NCBI GenBank assembly: GCA_002842205.1
Contig: PHCI01000024.1
Location: 1-64,000 of the forward strand
Direction: 5' to 3'
DNA from: Betaproteobacteria bacterium HGW-Betaproteobacteria-3
Lineage (GTDB): Bacteria; Pseudomonadota; Gammaproteobacteria; Burkholderiales; Burkholderiaceae_C
Length of the DNA stretch: 64,000 nucleotides
The notes below the pieces were generated by a model. That model was given only the letters and a program-made list of their open reading frames with translations. It was not told the origin of the DNA and searched no databases. A program made the position numbers and the translations under genes. Positions 41,538 through 50,078 of this stretch are shown here, piece by piece. How positions within the stretch are numbered: position 1 is the first letter of the stretch; each line of letters opens with the position of its first letter.

Positions 41538-42347
41538 ATGGCGAAACGCTTGGAAGGCAAGGTAGCCCTGGTGACCGGTTGCGGATCGTCGGGCCCCGGC
41601 TGGGGCAATGGCAAGGCCATGGCCGTGCTGTTCGCCCGCGAGGGCGCCAAGGTTTATGGCTGCGACATTCATCTGGATGCCGCGCGAGAAACCGAAGCGA
41701 TCGTGCGCCAGGAGGGCGGAACCATGAGCGTCGCCCAATGCGATGTGACCGATCCTGGCGCGGTGGAGTCGTTGATCCAGGACTGCATCGCTACCTTTGG
41801 CGACATCGACATTCTGGTGAACAACGTCGGCACCGCCCGAATGGGCGGGGTCGTCGAACAGAGCCTGGAGGACTGGCGCATGGTTTTCGACGTCAATCTG
41901 ACTTCCATGTTCCTCACCTGCAAACATGCCATTCCCTCCATGCTCAGGAAAGGCAAGGGGAGCATCGTCAACATCGGCTCGGTGGCCGGCGTGCGTGACA
42001 GCGGTGTGGCCTATGTTTCCTACAGCGCTTCGAAGGCTGCGGTGCTCGGCTTTTCACGCAGCGTCGCCCTGCAATTTGCCAAACAGGGCATCCGCTCGAA
42101 CGTACTGATGCCGGGCCTGATGAATACGCCGATGGTCCGGCAACCGTTGCTGAAACTGGCAGACGGATACCAGGAAGCATCGTTGGAAGAAACGCTGGAA
42201 AAGCGGGACAAACAGTGCCCGATGGGCCATATGGGAGAGGCATGGGACGTGGCCTACACCGCCCTGTGGCTGGCGAGTGACGAATCCAAATATGTTACTT
42301 CCGCCGAAATCATGGTCGACGGCGGCATTTCTGCCCGTATCGGCTAA
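41538..42347 (+). CDS. Short-chain dehydrogenase/reductase (SDR)
   Basis: A 269-residue classical SDR. The NAD(P)-binding TGCGSSGPGWGNG motif (about 12-24) is a variant of TGxxxGxG with an insertion. NNVGTARMGG is followed by catalytic Ser in NIGSVAGV and Tyr-Lys in YSASK (about residues 159-163). A C-terminal YVTSAEIMVDGG closes the fold. It probably oxidises a 3-hydroxyacyl-CoA or ring alcohol to supply the thiolase. AAGGAG lies 7 bases upstream of the start at 41538. It follows the thiolase gene and precedes the ABC importer by 37 bp. Confidence 0.87.
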   Translation: MAKRLEGKVALVTGCGSSGPGWGNGKAMAVLFAREGAKVYGCDIHLDAARETEAIVRQEGGTMSVAQCDVTDPGAVESLIQDCIATFGDIDILVNNVGTARMGGVVEQSLEDWRMVFDVNLTSMFLTCKHAIPSMLRKGKGSIVNIGSVAGVRDSGVAYVSYSASKAAVLGFSRSVALQFAKQGIRSNVLMPGLMNTPMVRQPLLKLADGYQEASLEETLEKRDKQCPMGHMGEAWDVAYTALWLASDESKYVTSAEIMVDGGISARIG

Positions 42348-42384
42348 TCAGAAACTTTTTTAGATCAACCACAGGAGACAAATC

Positions 42385-43581
42385 ATGGGTAATTTTGCGC
42401 AATGGTTCAGGAAAAGCATGGTGGTCGCAGCAGCAGCCACCATCGGAATGGCGTCCACGGGGTACGCACAGTCCAAGCCGGAGAAATTCAAGATCGGCGG
42501 TGTGCTGTCCCTCTCTGGCCCCTATGGCTTGCTGGGCGAGGACATGCGGCGGGGCGTGCAGATCGCTGTGGAGGAACGCGGCGGCAAGGTGCTGGGCGTT
42601 CCGATCGAAATCACCTGGGAGGACGATGAGACCAAGCCTCAGCCGGCCGTCCAGAAAGCCACCAAGCTGATCTCCGAAGGTTCTCACATGATTTTTGGAG
42701 CGCTGAGCTCCTCATCGACGCTGGCAGTCATGAACGTGACCAAACAGCGCAAGATCCCTCATCTTGTCACCATTTCGGCAGACGACAAGATCACCGTGCC
42801 CGGCGGCTCCCGCTACACGTTCCGCACCTCCAACAACCTGGACATGGAAAACCGCATGGCACTGGTGTACATGCAGGAAAAGAAACTCAAACGAATCTAC
42901 GCGGTCACCGCCGACTACCAGGCCACCCGTGACGGCTACGTTTGGATCAAGTCCCAACTCGAACCCAACGGCATACAGGTCGTGGGCGAAGACTTCCCCC
43001 CATTTGGCAACCGCGACTACTCGTCGATCGTTGACAAGGTAGCCAAGTCGAACGCTGACGGCGTGTTGCTGATGATGACCGGCTCCGATGTGGTCACCTT
43101 CCTCAAGCAAGCCGGCCAGGTCAATCTGGGAAAAACCAAACTGCTTTTCGGTCCCGTGGCTGCCGATGACACGATGGTGGCGGCCGTTGGGCCGGCTGCA
43201 GTGGGTGTCAACTCCGGCCAGCGCTACCACTACACCGTCGACAACGCGGCGAACCAGAAGTTCGTTGAGGCCTATCGGAAGAAGTTCGGCATGTTCCCCA
43301 GCATGACGGCAGGAGAGGCCTACGACGGCATGGCATGGTGGCTCGACACGGTGGAAAAGACGGGCTCCTGGGACAAGGAAAAGTGGGTGGACGCATTTGC
43401 GACCAGCGTTCGCGAAAACTCCGTTGAAGGTAAGAAAACCATGCGTGCCTGCGACCATCAAGCGGCACAGCCTGGATTCTGGAGTGAGGTGGTGCATGGC
43501 ACCCCGCCAGCCCCGGCTTTGACGATGAAGGTCACCAAGGTCTTCCCCGAAGAGAAGCTTTTCGCACCCTGCAAAAACTGA
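42385..43581 (+). CDS. Branched-chain amino-acid-type ABC transporter, substrate-binding protein
   Basis: A 398-residue periplasmic protein. The signal peptide (FRKSMVVAAAATIGMASTGYA, cleavage near residue 28) is followed by a type 1 LivJ/LivK fold: FKIGGVLSLSGPYGLLGEDMRRG, then LGVPIEITWEDDETKPQPAVQKATKLI and IFGALSSSSTLAV. In catabolic clusters such proteins usually bind aromatic acids, urea or other carboxylates instead of leucine; here the ligand is presumably the pathway's substrate acid. A GGAGA site precedes the ATG. A strong hairpin after the stop may give it higher expression than the permeases. Confidence 0.9.
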   Translation: MGNFAQWFRKSMVVAAAATIGMASTGYAQSKPEKFKIGGVLSLSGPYGLLGEDMRRGVQIAVEERGGKVLGVPIEITWEDDETKPQPAVQKATKLISEGSHMIFGALSSSSTLAVMNVTKQRKIPHLVTISADDKITVPGGSRYTFRTSNNLDMENRMALVYMQEKKLKRIYAVTADYQATRDGYVWIKSQLEPNGIQVVGEDFPPFGNRDYSSIVDKVAKSNADGVLLMMTGSDVVTFLKQAGQVNLGKTKLLFGPVAADDTMVAAVGPAAVGVNSGQRYHYTVDNAANQKFVEAYRKKFGMFPSMTAGEAYDGMAWWLDTVEKTGSWDKEKWVDAFATSVRENSVEGKKTMRACDHQAAQPGFWSEVVHGTPPAPALTMKVTKVFPEEKLFAPCKN

Positions 43582-43594
43582 GGACCGCACCGCG

Positions 43595-43618
43595 CGCAGG
43601 CTCCGCTGGGAGCCTGCG
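43595..43618 (+). terminator. Attenuator-like hairpin between binding-protein and permease genes
   Basis: A 10-bp perfect stem (CGCAGGCTCC at 43595-43604 and GGAGCCTGCG at 43609-43618) with a 4-base loop, 13 bases after the stop. No T-run follows (TGCAACC), so partial termination or mRNA stabilisation is likelier than full stop. It is a common way to make more binding protein than permease. Confidence 0.55.
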
Positions 43619-43651
43619 TGCAACCTGGTTACTCCTACCCGGTGAATCGAT

Positions 43652-44509
43652 ATGTCAACTATTGTGATTGGCTTGAGCTTGGGCATGCTGCTGTTCCTAC
43701 TGGCAGCGGGCCTGACGCTCATCTTTGGCATGCTGGGCGTGATCAATTTCGCCCACGGCGCCATTTACATGCTCGGCGCCTACATCTCGTATGAGACAGG
43801 AAGGCGCACAGGCTCTTTTCTCATGGGGGCGCTGGTTGCCACACTCTTCACCGCACTGGTGGGGGCGGTGGTTGAAAAACTCACGCTGCGCCCACTCTAT
43901 GAACGCCCCCATTTCTACCAATTGATCCTGACCTTCGGGCTGATCCTGGTGCTGAGCGACCTGGTGCGCTTCTTCTGGGGACCGGGCTACCAGGAGGTAC
44001 CGATTCCGCAACTGTGGAGTGGCACGGTGGACATGCTGGGCAGCACAATCCCTATGTACCGGCTTTTCGTGATCGGATTCGGCGCCCTCATTTCGGTGGG
44101 GCTCTACCTCGTGCTGGAGAAAAGCACTTTCGGCATGCTTGTGCGGGCCGCAAGCAGCGACGCAGAAATGGTGCGCATCCTGGGACTGCCGGTGGGCACC
44201 ATCCGCATGGCGGTCTTCGCCATCGGCTGTGGACTGTCCGGCCTTGCCGGTTCCATTGCAGCGCCGTTGTTCCCGATCGAGCTGGGCATGGCGACCAACA
44301 CCATCATCGACTGCTTCATCGTTGTCATTCTGGGTGGCCTCGGGAATATCCGTGGGGCGATCGCTGCATCAATGCTGATCGGCATGGTCCGCGCCATCGG
44401 CTATGTGTATATGCCAGGCTGGGTGGACATCATGACTTTCGTGCTGCTGATTGGCACCCTTTTGACGCGCCCGCAGGGCCTGTTCCACCGGACGGCGAGG
44501 ACGGCATGA
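43652..44509 (+). CDS. ABC transporter permease, LivH type
   Basis: A 285-residue inner-membrane protein with about eight hydrophobic segments, beginning STIVIGLSLGMLLFLLAAGLTLIFGMLGVINFAHGAIYMLGAY, the LivH N-terminal signature (GLTLIFGxxGxINFAHG). The later ARAASSDAEMVRILGLPVG is the cytoplasmic EAA-like loop that contacts the ATPases. It forms the channel with the LivM-type permease, whose start overlaps this stop (ATGA). Confidence 0.92.
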   Translation: MSTIVIGLSLGMLLFLLAAGLTLIFGMLGVINFAHGAIYMLGAYISYETGRRTGSFLMGALVATLFTALVGAVVEKLTLRPLYERPHFYQLILTFGLILVLSDLVRFFWGPGYQEVPIPQLWSGTVDMLGSTIPMYRLFVIGFGALISVGLYLVLEKSTFGMLVRAASSDAEMVRILGLPVGTIRMAVFAIGCGLSGLAGSIAAPLFPIELGMATNTIIDCFIVVILGGLGNIRGAIAASMLIGMVRAIGYVYMPGWVDIMTFVLLIGTLLTRPQGLFHRTARTA

Positions 44510-45474
44510 AGCTCACCAAATTTGATATTTACTTTGGCTTGCTGCTGGCTGCGGCGAGCATCGTGCTGCCCTTCCTCAGTCCAGGGGAGGCCATGATCCA
44601 GTTGCTCACATTGGCGGCCATTTGGGCAATCTTCGCCATCGGATTCGATTTCGTCTTCGGCTCGCTGGGCATGGTGTCCTTCGGGCATGCCACCTTCCTG
44701 GGAGTGGGCGGCTACGCGGTGGCCCTGGCAACCCAGAAATACGGTCTGCCGTTCTATGGCGGAGCAGTCCTTGCTATTGCCGTGGGTGCGGCTTTTGCTC
44801 TGCTTTTCAGCTTTTTCGCCCTGCGGGTCTCCGGCATCTTCTTCGCCCTGGTCACCTTGGCGCTATCGCAGTTGATCTTCATCCTGGCCGACAGCAAGCT
44901 GCGAAGCTTCACGGGCGGTTCGGATGGCATCTCCGGCGTCGAACGCCCCAATTTTCTGGGCATCGACTTCTTCGATCCTGTGAACTACTACTGGTTTGTT
45001 CTGGGCCTATATGCCTTGGTCATGCTGGCGGTGATATCCCTGCGCAGCTCGCCGTTCGGACGCGTGATCGCAGCGATCCGGGACAATGAAACCCGTGCCG
45101 ATCAGTTGGGCTTCAACGTCAACCGCTACAAGCAAATCACCTTCGTGATTTCTGGAGCCCTGAGCGGCCTGGCGGGTGCCTTGCTGGCTTCGCTGCTGAT
45201 GTACATGAACCCCCAGATGCTGCATTGGACAACATCTGGGGACGTCATCATCATGACACTGCTGGGCGGCTCCGGCACGCTCTGGGGCGCAACCGTCGGC
45301 GTGCTGGTCTTCGAGTTCCTGAAGGAATGGCTGAGCAGTTGGACCGAGTACTGGTATGGCGTTCTGGGCACAGTGTTCATCCTCGCGACCATCTTCTTCC
45401 CGCGCGGCATCATCGGTGAACTGGAGAAGGGTTTCGCGACTTACCAGAAAAATCGCCGGGGAGGTGCACGATGA
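44506..45474 (+). CDS. ABC transporter permease, LivM type
   Basis: A 322-residue permease from MKLTKFDIYFGLLL. It contains the LivM signature FDFVFGSLGMVSFGHATFLGVGGYAVA (about 45-71), RVIAAIRDNETRADQLGFNVNRYK (ATPase-contacting loop) and some nine hydrophobic segments. Its start overlaps the LivH-type stop by 4 bp and its stop overlaps the LivG-type start by 4 bp. The frame open upstream to 44014 is inside the previous gene. Confidence 0.92.
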   Translation: MKLTKFDIYFGLLLAAASIVLPFLSPGEAMIQLLTLAAIWAIFAIGFDFVFGSLGMVSFGHATFLGVGGYAVALATQKYGLPFYGGAVLAIAVGAAFALLFSFFALRVSGIFFALVTLALSQLIFILADSKLRSFTGGSDGISGVERPNFLGIDFFDPVNYYWFVLGLYALVMLAVISLRSSPFGRVIAAIRDNETRADQLGFNVNRYKQITFVISGALSGLAGALLASLLMYMNPQMLHWTTSGDVIIMTLLGGSGTLWGATVGVLVFEFLKEWLSSWTEYWYGVLGTVFILATIFFPRGIIGELEKGFATYQKNRRGGAR

Positions 45475-46223
45475 GCCAGGTAGCACTCAAATGCGAGGGT
45501 GTGACCGTGAGTTATGGCGCCCTGAGGGCCGTCAACGACGTCAGCCATGATTTTCAAGAAGGACGCATTTACGGCCTGATCGGGCCCAACGGCGCGGGCA
45601 AGACGACGCTGCTCAATGTCCTGGCCGGGCGGCAAATGCGCCATGACGGCAAGGTGTTCTGCCGCGGCCAGGAAATCAGCCAGCGTCCCGCTTACGAACG
45701 GGCCCGCATGGGCATTGGGCGCAGCTTCCAGATCATCAAGATCTTCGGAGAGATGACGGTTGCTGAGAATCTGCTGATCGCGGCCCAGTCCCGCCGACCG
45801 GGATTCCAGCCTTTCTGGGCAAGCAGCAGCTTCGACAAGCAGTTCCAAGAGCAACTCGATGCCATCCTGGAGCTGACAGGGCTTGCCGCCCACCGCGACG
45901 ACATCGCGGGCACGCTGCCCTATGGCTTGCAACGCTCGTTGGAGCTGGGCGTGACCTTGCTGCCCGACCCCAAGATTCTGCTGTTAGACGAGCCACTGGC
46001 CGGCATTGGCCACCATGAAATTCAGGCAGCGCTGGAATTGATCCAGAAGGTCGCGGTGGGGCGGACGGTGCTCCTGATCGAGCACAACATGGATGCGGTG
46101 ATGTCTCTTTCCCACGAAATCGTGGTCATGAGCAACGGTTCTGTCATCGCCTGTGGGTCTCCCGAGGACATTCGCAAAAACGAATCGGTGCGCTCGATTT
46201 ACCTTGGGGAGGACGCCCTGTGA
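45471..46223 (+). CDS. ABC transporter ATP-binding protein, LivG type
   Basis: A 250-residue ATPase. Walker A is GPNGAGKTT (about 38-46), the signature region is LPYGLQRSLELG (a variant of LSGGQ; YGLQR is common in LivG), and Walker B is ILLLDEPLAGIG with a switch His in LIEHNMDAVM. It powers import with the LivF-type protein. Its stop overlaps the next start by 4 bp. Confidence 0.92.
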   Translation: MSQVALKCEGVTVSYGALRAVNDVSHDFQEGRIYGLIGPNGAGKTTLLNVLAGRQMRHDGKVFCRGQEISQRPAYERARMGIGRSFQIIKIFGEMTVAENLLIAAQSRRPGFQPFWASSSFDKQFQEQLDAILELTGLAAHRDDIAGTLPYGLQRSLELGVTLLPDPKILLLDEPLAGIGHHEIQAALELIQKVAVGRTVLLIEHNMDAVMSLSHEIVVMSNGSVIACGSPEDIRKNESVRSIYLGEDAL

Positions 46224-46927
46224 TCGAACTCGAAAAAGCTAGCGTCAAGTATGGACAAGCCCTGGCGCTGGAAGAAATTTCCGTACGTATCGATGCCCAT
46301 GAAATCGTCGCCATCGTCGGACGCAACGGCGCGGGCAAGACCACTCTGCTCAAAGCCCTGATGGGCTTGATGCCTCTGGTCGCTGGTCGACGTCTGCTGG
46401 GTGAGCAAGACATTTCAGGATTCGGCGTGGAAGCCATTGCCAAGCTCGGCGTGGCGCTGGTACCCGACACACGCCGGATCTTCCCTAACTTGACGGTACT
46501 GGAAAACCTGAAGATTGGCACTCTGGCACACCAGCCGGGGCACTGGACCATTGAGCGGGTGCTGGAGGTCTTTCCGCGCCTGGCAGAGCGGTTGAACTTC
46601 GGTGGCGACCATCTTTCCGGCGGGGAGCAGCAGATGCTTTCCATCGGACGCGCCTTGCTGAGCAATCCCCGCATCCTCCTGCTTGACGAACCCACCGAAG
46701 GCTTGGCGCCCGTCATCGTGGACCAACTGGTTCGGGTGTTCAGCGAAGTCCATAGCCAGGGCACCGGCATCGTCCTGGTGGAGCAGAACCTTAAGGTTCC
46801 CATGAAGCTGGCCCACCGCCAGTACGTGCTGGACCACGGCCAGGTCGCCTGGTCTGGCACGGCGCAGGAGCTCAATGCCCAGCGCGCCCATGTCGAAGGC
46901 CTCATCACGACAGGTTCCGCAACATGA
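46220..46927 (+). CDS. ABC transporter ATP-binding protein, LivF type
   Basis: A 235-residue ATPase: Walker A GRNGAGKTT (about 35-43), signature LSGGEQQMLSIGRAL, Walker B ILLLDEPTEGLAP and the switch segment LVEQNLK. LALVPDTRRIFPNLTVLENL is a LivF hallmark (VPxxRxxFPxLTVxENL). Completes the importer. Overlaps the next gene by 4 bp, which ties importer and catabolic genes into one transcript. Confidence 0.92.
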   Translation: MIELEKASVKYGQALALEEISVRIDAHEIVAIVGRNGAGKTTLLKALMGLMPLVAGRRLLGEQDISGFGVEAIAKLGVALVPDTRRIFPNLTVLENLKIGTLAHQPGHWTIERVLEVFPRLAERLNFGGDHLSGGEQQMLSIGRALLSNPRILLLDEPTEGLAPVIVDQLVRVFSEVHSQGTGIVLVEQNLKVPMKLAHRQYVLDHGQVAWSGTAQELNAQRAHVEGLITTGSAT

Positions 46928-47559
46928 CCCGACATGCTCAACGCATGCCCAACACAGACACTTCCATGAACGCCAACACCTGCGCACGCATCGCACCGCT
47001 GCATGAAAGCGACCCCCGCTCCCAAGATCCGGTACTCGAGGATCTGGTGAATTTCGTCGGCTACCGTCCGAACGCGCTGCTGACCATGGCACGCAAGCCT
47101 GGTGTGGTGCCAGCGCTGCTCAAGCTGCTGGGCGTGACACTGCGTGGCGATGGCCTGCTACCGCAATCCCTGCGCTTTCTGATCGCGGCGGAAGCCGCAC
47201 GTGGTGCGCGCTGCCGCTATACGACAACGCACCTCGTACATGCTGCCAACCACCTGGGCGTTGACTGGGACAAGCTGGCCGCGTTGCCGTCGTACCAGAA
47301 CGATCCCCGGTACACGGAACAGGAACGAAAGGCGCTGGCCATCGCCACCGCCGGGGGGCGCCTGCCGGTGCGCGAACCGGCACGGGCTATGGAGCAGGCC
47401 AAGCAGGTCTTCTCTGAAGAGGAAATCGTGGAGATCGTGTCCTGCGTGGCCATGGCCGGCTGGTTCAACCGCTGGAATGGCCTGATGGGTTCCGAGCTGG
47501 AACCCGTTCCCTCCGAGGCGCTGTCCCATGTCCCCTGGCTCCAGGACCTCGAAGTCTGA
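46924..47559 (+). CDS. Carboxymuconolactone decarboxylase/AhpD-like family protein
   Basis: A 211-residue helical protein related to the CMD/AhpD family: FVGYRPNALLTMARKPGVVPALLKLL, then LRFLIAAEAARGARCRYTTTHLVHAANHLGV. AhpD-like peroxidases have a CxxC-H relay; here only one Cys is seen (ARCRYTTTH), so a disulphide redox role is doubtful and another activity or a structural role is possible. Alternative starts exist at 46945 and 46966. Translationally coupled to the importer ATPase and followed by the second CoA ligase after 45 bp. Confidence 0.7.
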   Translation: MTRHAQRMPNTDTSMNANTCARIAPLHESDPRSQDPVLEDLVNFVGYRPNALLTMARKPGVVPALLKLLGVTLRGDGLLPQSLRFLIAAEAARGARCRYTTTHLVHAANHLGVDWDKLAALPSYQNDPRYTEQERKALAIATAGGRLPVREPARAMEQAKQVFSEEEIVEIVSCVAMAGWFNRWNGLMGSELEPVPSEALSHVPWLQDLEV

Positions 47560-47604
47560 GCTCGCAGCGCATCCATATTTCCTGGAATGGAGAAAGAGAA
47601 GGCT

Positions 47605-49206
47605 ATGTACAGCCGCATCCACGAGCCCCACGCCTGCACGCTGACCGATGCCCTGCGCGTATGGGCCGCCAGCCACTCCGGTGCGCCCTGGCTGGAAGAC
47701 AGCCAGGGGAACGCACTCACCGCCGGGCAGGCCTTAGAAGCCAGCCAGCGGTTTGCCCGCTTCCTGCACCAGCTGGGCGTGCAGCCCGAGGAGCGCGTCG
47801 GCATCTTCATGTCCAACAGCTGCGCCATGGTAGCAACCACGTTCGGCGTTGGCTACCTGCGGGCCAAGGCGGTGATGCTCAACACCGAGTTGCGTTCCTC
47901 CTTCCTGCGCCACCAGTTGAACGACTGCCAACTGGCCACAATCGTGGTGGACGCGGTGCTGGTCGAGCACATCGCCAGCCTGGCGGACGAATTGCCCCAC
48001 CTGCGCACCCTGATCGTGGTGGGCGACGCGCCCGCCGCCGTACCCGGACGCTGGCGTCAGGTGGCCTGGATGGACAGCAGCGCCTGCGCGGCGTGGGAAG
48101 GCCCTGCTCCCCGACCCGAGGACATCTTCTGCATCATGTACACCTCCGGTACCACCGGGCCGAGCAAGGGCGTGCTGATGCCGCACTGCCACTGCGCTCT
48201 GATCGGGCTGGGGGCCATACGCAGCCTGGAAATCACCGCCGCCGACAAGTACTACATCTGCCTGCCCCTGTTCCACGCCAACGGCCTGTTCATGCAGCTG
48301 GGGGCGACGGTGCTGGCGGGCATCCCGGCCTTCCTCAAGCAGCGGTTCAGCGCCAGCACCTGGCTGAGCGACCTCCGGCGCAGCGGCGCCACATTGACCA
48401 ACCACCTCGGCACGACGGCCATGTTCGTCATCAACCAGCCGCCCACAGGACAGGACCGCGACCACCGCCTGCGCGCGAGCCTGAGCGCGCCAAATCCGGC
48501 GCAGCACGAGGCCGTGTTCCGCGAGCGCTTCGGTGTGAAGGACGTGCTGTCCGGGTTCGGCATGACCGAGGTCGGCATTCCCATCTGGGGGCGCATCGGG
48601 CACGCGGCGCCGAACGCTGCCGGGTGGACGCATGAGGACCGGTTCGAGATCTGCATCGCCGACCCCGAAACCGACGTGCCCGTGCCCGCCGGACAGGTCG
48701 GCGAAATTCTGGTGCGGCCCAAGGTGCCCTTCGGCTTCATGGCAGGCTACCTGAACGTTCCGGAAAAGACGGTCGAAGCATGGCGCAACCTCTGGTTCCA
48801 TACCGGGGACGCGGGCATACGGGACGCGCAAGGACTCATCACCTTCGTGGACCGCATCAAGGACTGCATCCGTCGCCGTGGTGAAAACATCTCGGCCACG
48901 GAAGTCGAGGCCGTGGTCAGCCAGTTGCCCGGCATCCACGAAGTTGCGGCTTACGCCGTTCCGGCGCAAGGTGCGGGTGGCGAGGATGAGGTGATGCTGG
49001 CCCTGGTGCCCAGCGAAGGCGTGACGCTGGACATGGCGGACATCGTCCGCCAGGCCAGCGCCCAGTTGCCGCGCTTCGCCAAGCCGCGCTACCTGCGCCA
49101 AATGGACTGTCTGCCGAAGACGGCGACGGGCAAGATCCAGCGTGCCATCCTGCGTCAGCAAGGCAGCGCCGACGCCTACGATGCCGAGGCGGCACACAGC
49201 CAGTAA
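47605..49206 (+). CDS. AMP-dependent CoA ligase (crotonobetaine/carnitine-CoA-ligase-like)
   Basis: A 533-residue adenylate-forming enzyme from MYSRIHEPHACTL. It has P-loop YTSGTTGPSKGVLMPH (about 177-192), GFGMTEVGIP, the hinge/core motifs WFHTGDAGIRDAQGLITFVDRIKDCIRRRGENIS and the C-terminal catalytic Lys in PKTATGKIQRAIL. It differs clearly from the first ligase, so the operon can activate two acids or act at two stages. The layout most resembles CaiC-like ligases, but the substrate is not predicted. Start at 47605 with GAGAAGG upstream; 47587 is also possible. Confidence 0.87.
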   Translation: MYSRIHEPHACTLTDALRVWAASHSGAPWLEDSQGNALTAGQALEASQRFARFLHQLGVQPEERVGIFMSNSCAMVATTFGVGYLRAKAVMLNTELRSSFLRHQLNDCQLATIVVDAVLVEHIASLADELPHLRTLIVVGDAPAAVPGRWRQVAWMDSSACAAWEGPAPRPEDIFCIMYTSGTTGPSKGVLMPHCHCALIGLGAIRSLEITAADKYYICLPLFHANGLFMQLGATVLAGIPAFLKQRFSASTWLSDLRRSGATLTNHLGTTAMFVINQPPTGQDRDHRLRASLSAPNPAQHEAVFRERFGVKDVLSGFGMTEVGIPIWGRIGHAAPNAAGWTHEDRFEICIADPETDVPVPAGQVGEILVRPKVPFGFMAGYLNVPEKTVEAWRNLWFHTGDAGIRDAQGLITFVDRIKDCIRRRGENISATEVEAVVSQLPGIHEVAAYAVPAQGAGGEDEVMLALVPSEGVTLDMADIVRQASAQLPRFAKPRYLRQMDCLPKTATGKIQRAILRQQGSADAYDAEAAHSQ

Positions 49207-49221
49207 ACACGAGAGCACACG

Positions 49222-50055
49222 ATGTCGGAAAAGTTGCGCGGCAAGGTGGCTGTGGTCACCGGCTCTGGGCGGGGCATCGGCCGTGCGATGGCCATCAAGC
49301 TCGCGAGCGAAGGTGCCAGGCTCGTCCTCAATGACCTTGACGTTGCGCCCGCCGAAACCGTGCGCGAGGAAATCCTCGCGCTGGGCGGCGAAGCGGTGGC
49401 CTGCTGCGGCAGCGTGGCTGACGCCGGTTTCGCCGACCGGCTGATCGGCACCGCCACCGGCGCGTTCGGCGGGCTGGACATCCTCATCAACAACGCTGGC
49501 TACACCTGGGACAACGTCATCCAGAAGATGAGCGACGAACAGTGGGAGGCGATGATCGACGTACACCTGACCGCGCCGTTCCGCATTCTGCGGGCGGCTC
49601 AGCCGGTGATTCGAGCGCTGAGCCATGCCGATTCAGCGGCAGGCCGCCGCGTAGTGCGCAAGGTGGTCAATATTTCCTCGGTTTCAGGCGTCTTCGGCAA
49701 TGCCGGCCAGGCCAACTACTCCGCCGCCAAGGCCGGCATCATGGGCTTGACCATGACACTGGCCAAGGAATGGGGCCGCTTGAATACGACGGTCAATTGC
49801 GTGGCCTATGGCCTCATCAAGACCCGCGCGACCGAGGCCACCTCGGACGGGAACGCCACCATCGAGGTCGAGGGGCGCGAGATCAAGGTGGGCGTGAACC
49901 CGGATCTGATGGCCATGATGGAGCGCAGCATCCCGCTGGGCAGGGCTGGTACGCCGCAGGAGGCTGCCGGTGCGGCCTACCTGTTCTGCATTCCCGAGTC
50001 CGACTACGTGAGTGGCCAGACCGTGCTGTGCACGGGTGGACTCACGGGCATTTGA
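49222..50055 (+). CDS. Short-chain dehydrogenase/reductase (SDR), second in operon
   Basis: A 277-residue classical SDR: TGSGRGIGRAMA (about 13-24), NNAGYTWDN, catalytic Ser in NISSVSGV and NYSAAKAGIMG with the Tyr-Lys pair (about 165-169). Near the C-terminus the sequence SDYVSGQTVLCTGGLTGI follows the FabG-like pattern. It probably oxidises a hydroxyacyl intermediate, possibly a different one from the first SDR. It has 15 bases between the previous stop and its ATG. Confidence 0.87.
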   Translation: MSEKLRGKVAVVTGSGRGIGRAMAIKLASEGARLVLNDLDVAPAETVREEILALGGEAVACCGSVADAGFADRLIGTATGAFGGLDILINNAGYTWDNVIQKMSDEQWEAMIDVHLTAPFRILRAAQPVIRALSHADSAAGRRVVRKVVNISSVSGVFGNAGQANYSAAKAGIMGLTMTLAKEWGRLNTTVNCVAYGLIKTRATEATSDGNATIEVEGREIKVGVNPDLMAMMERSIPLGRAGTPQEAAGAAYLFCIPESDYVSGQTVLCTGGLTGI

Positions 50056-50078
50056 ACCTTCACACCAGCTTTTTTCGT

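Noticed and set aside
41114-41650. Minus-strand reading at the thiolase/SDR junction
   Set aside because: Overlaps two conserved plus-strand genes; no motif.
47734-49626. 630-residue minus-strand reading opposite the second CoA ligase
   Set aside because: It mirrors a strongly conserved AMP-ligase frame; composition is His/Gln/Gly-rich as expected for a GC-rich antisense frame.
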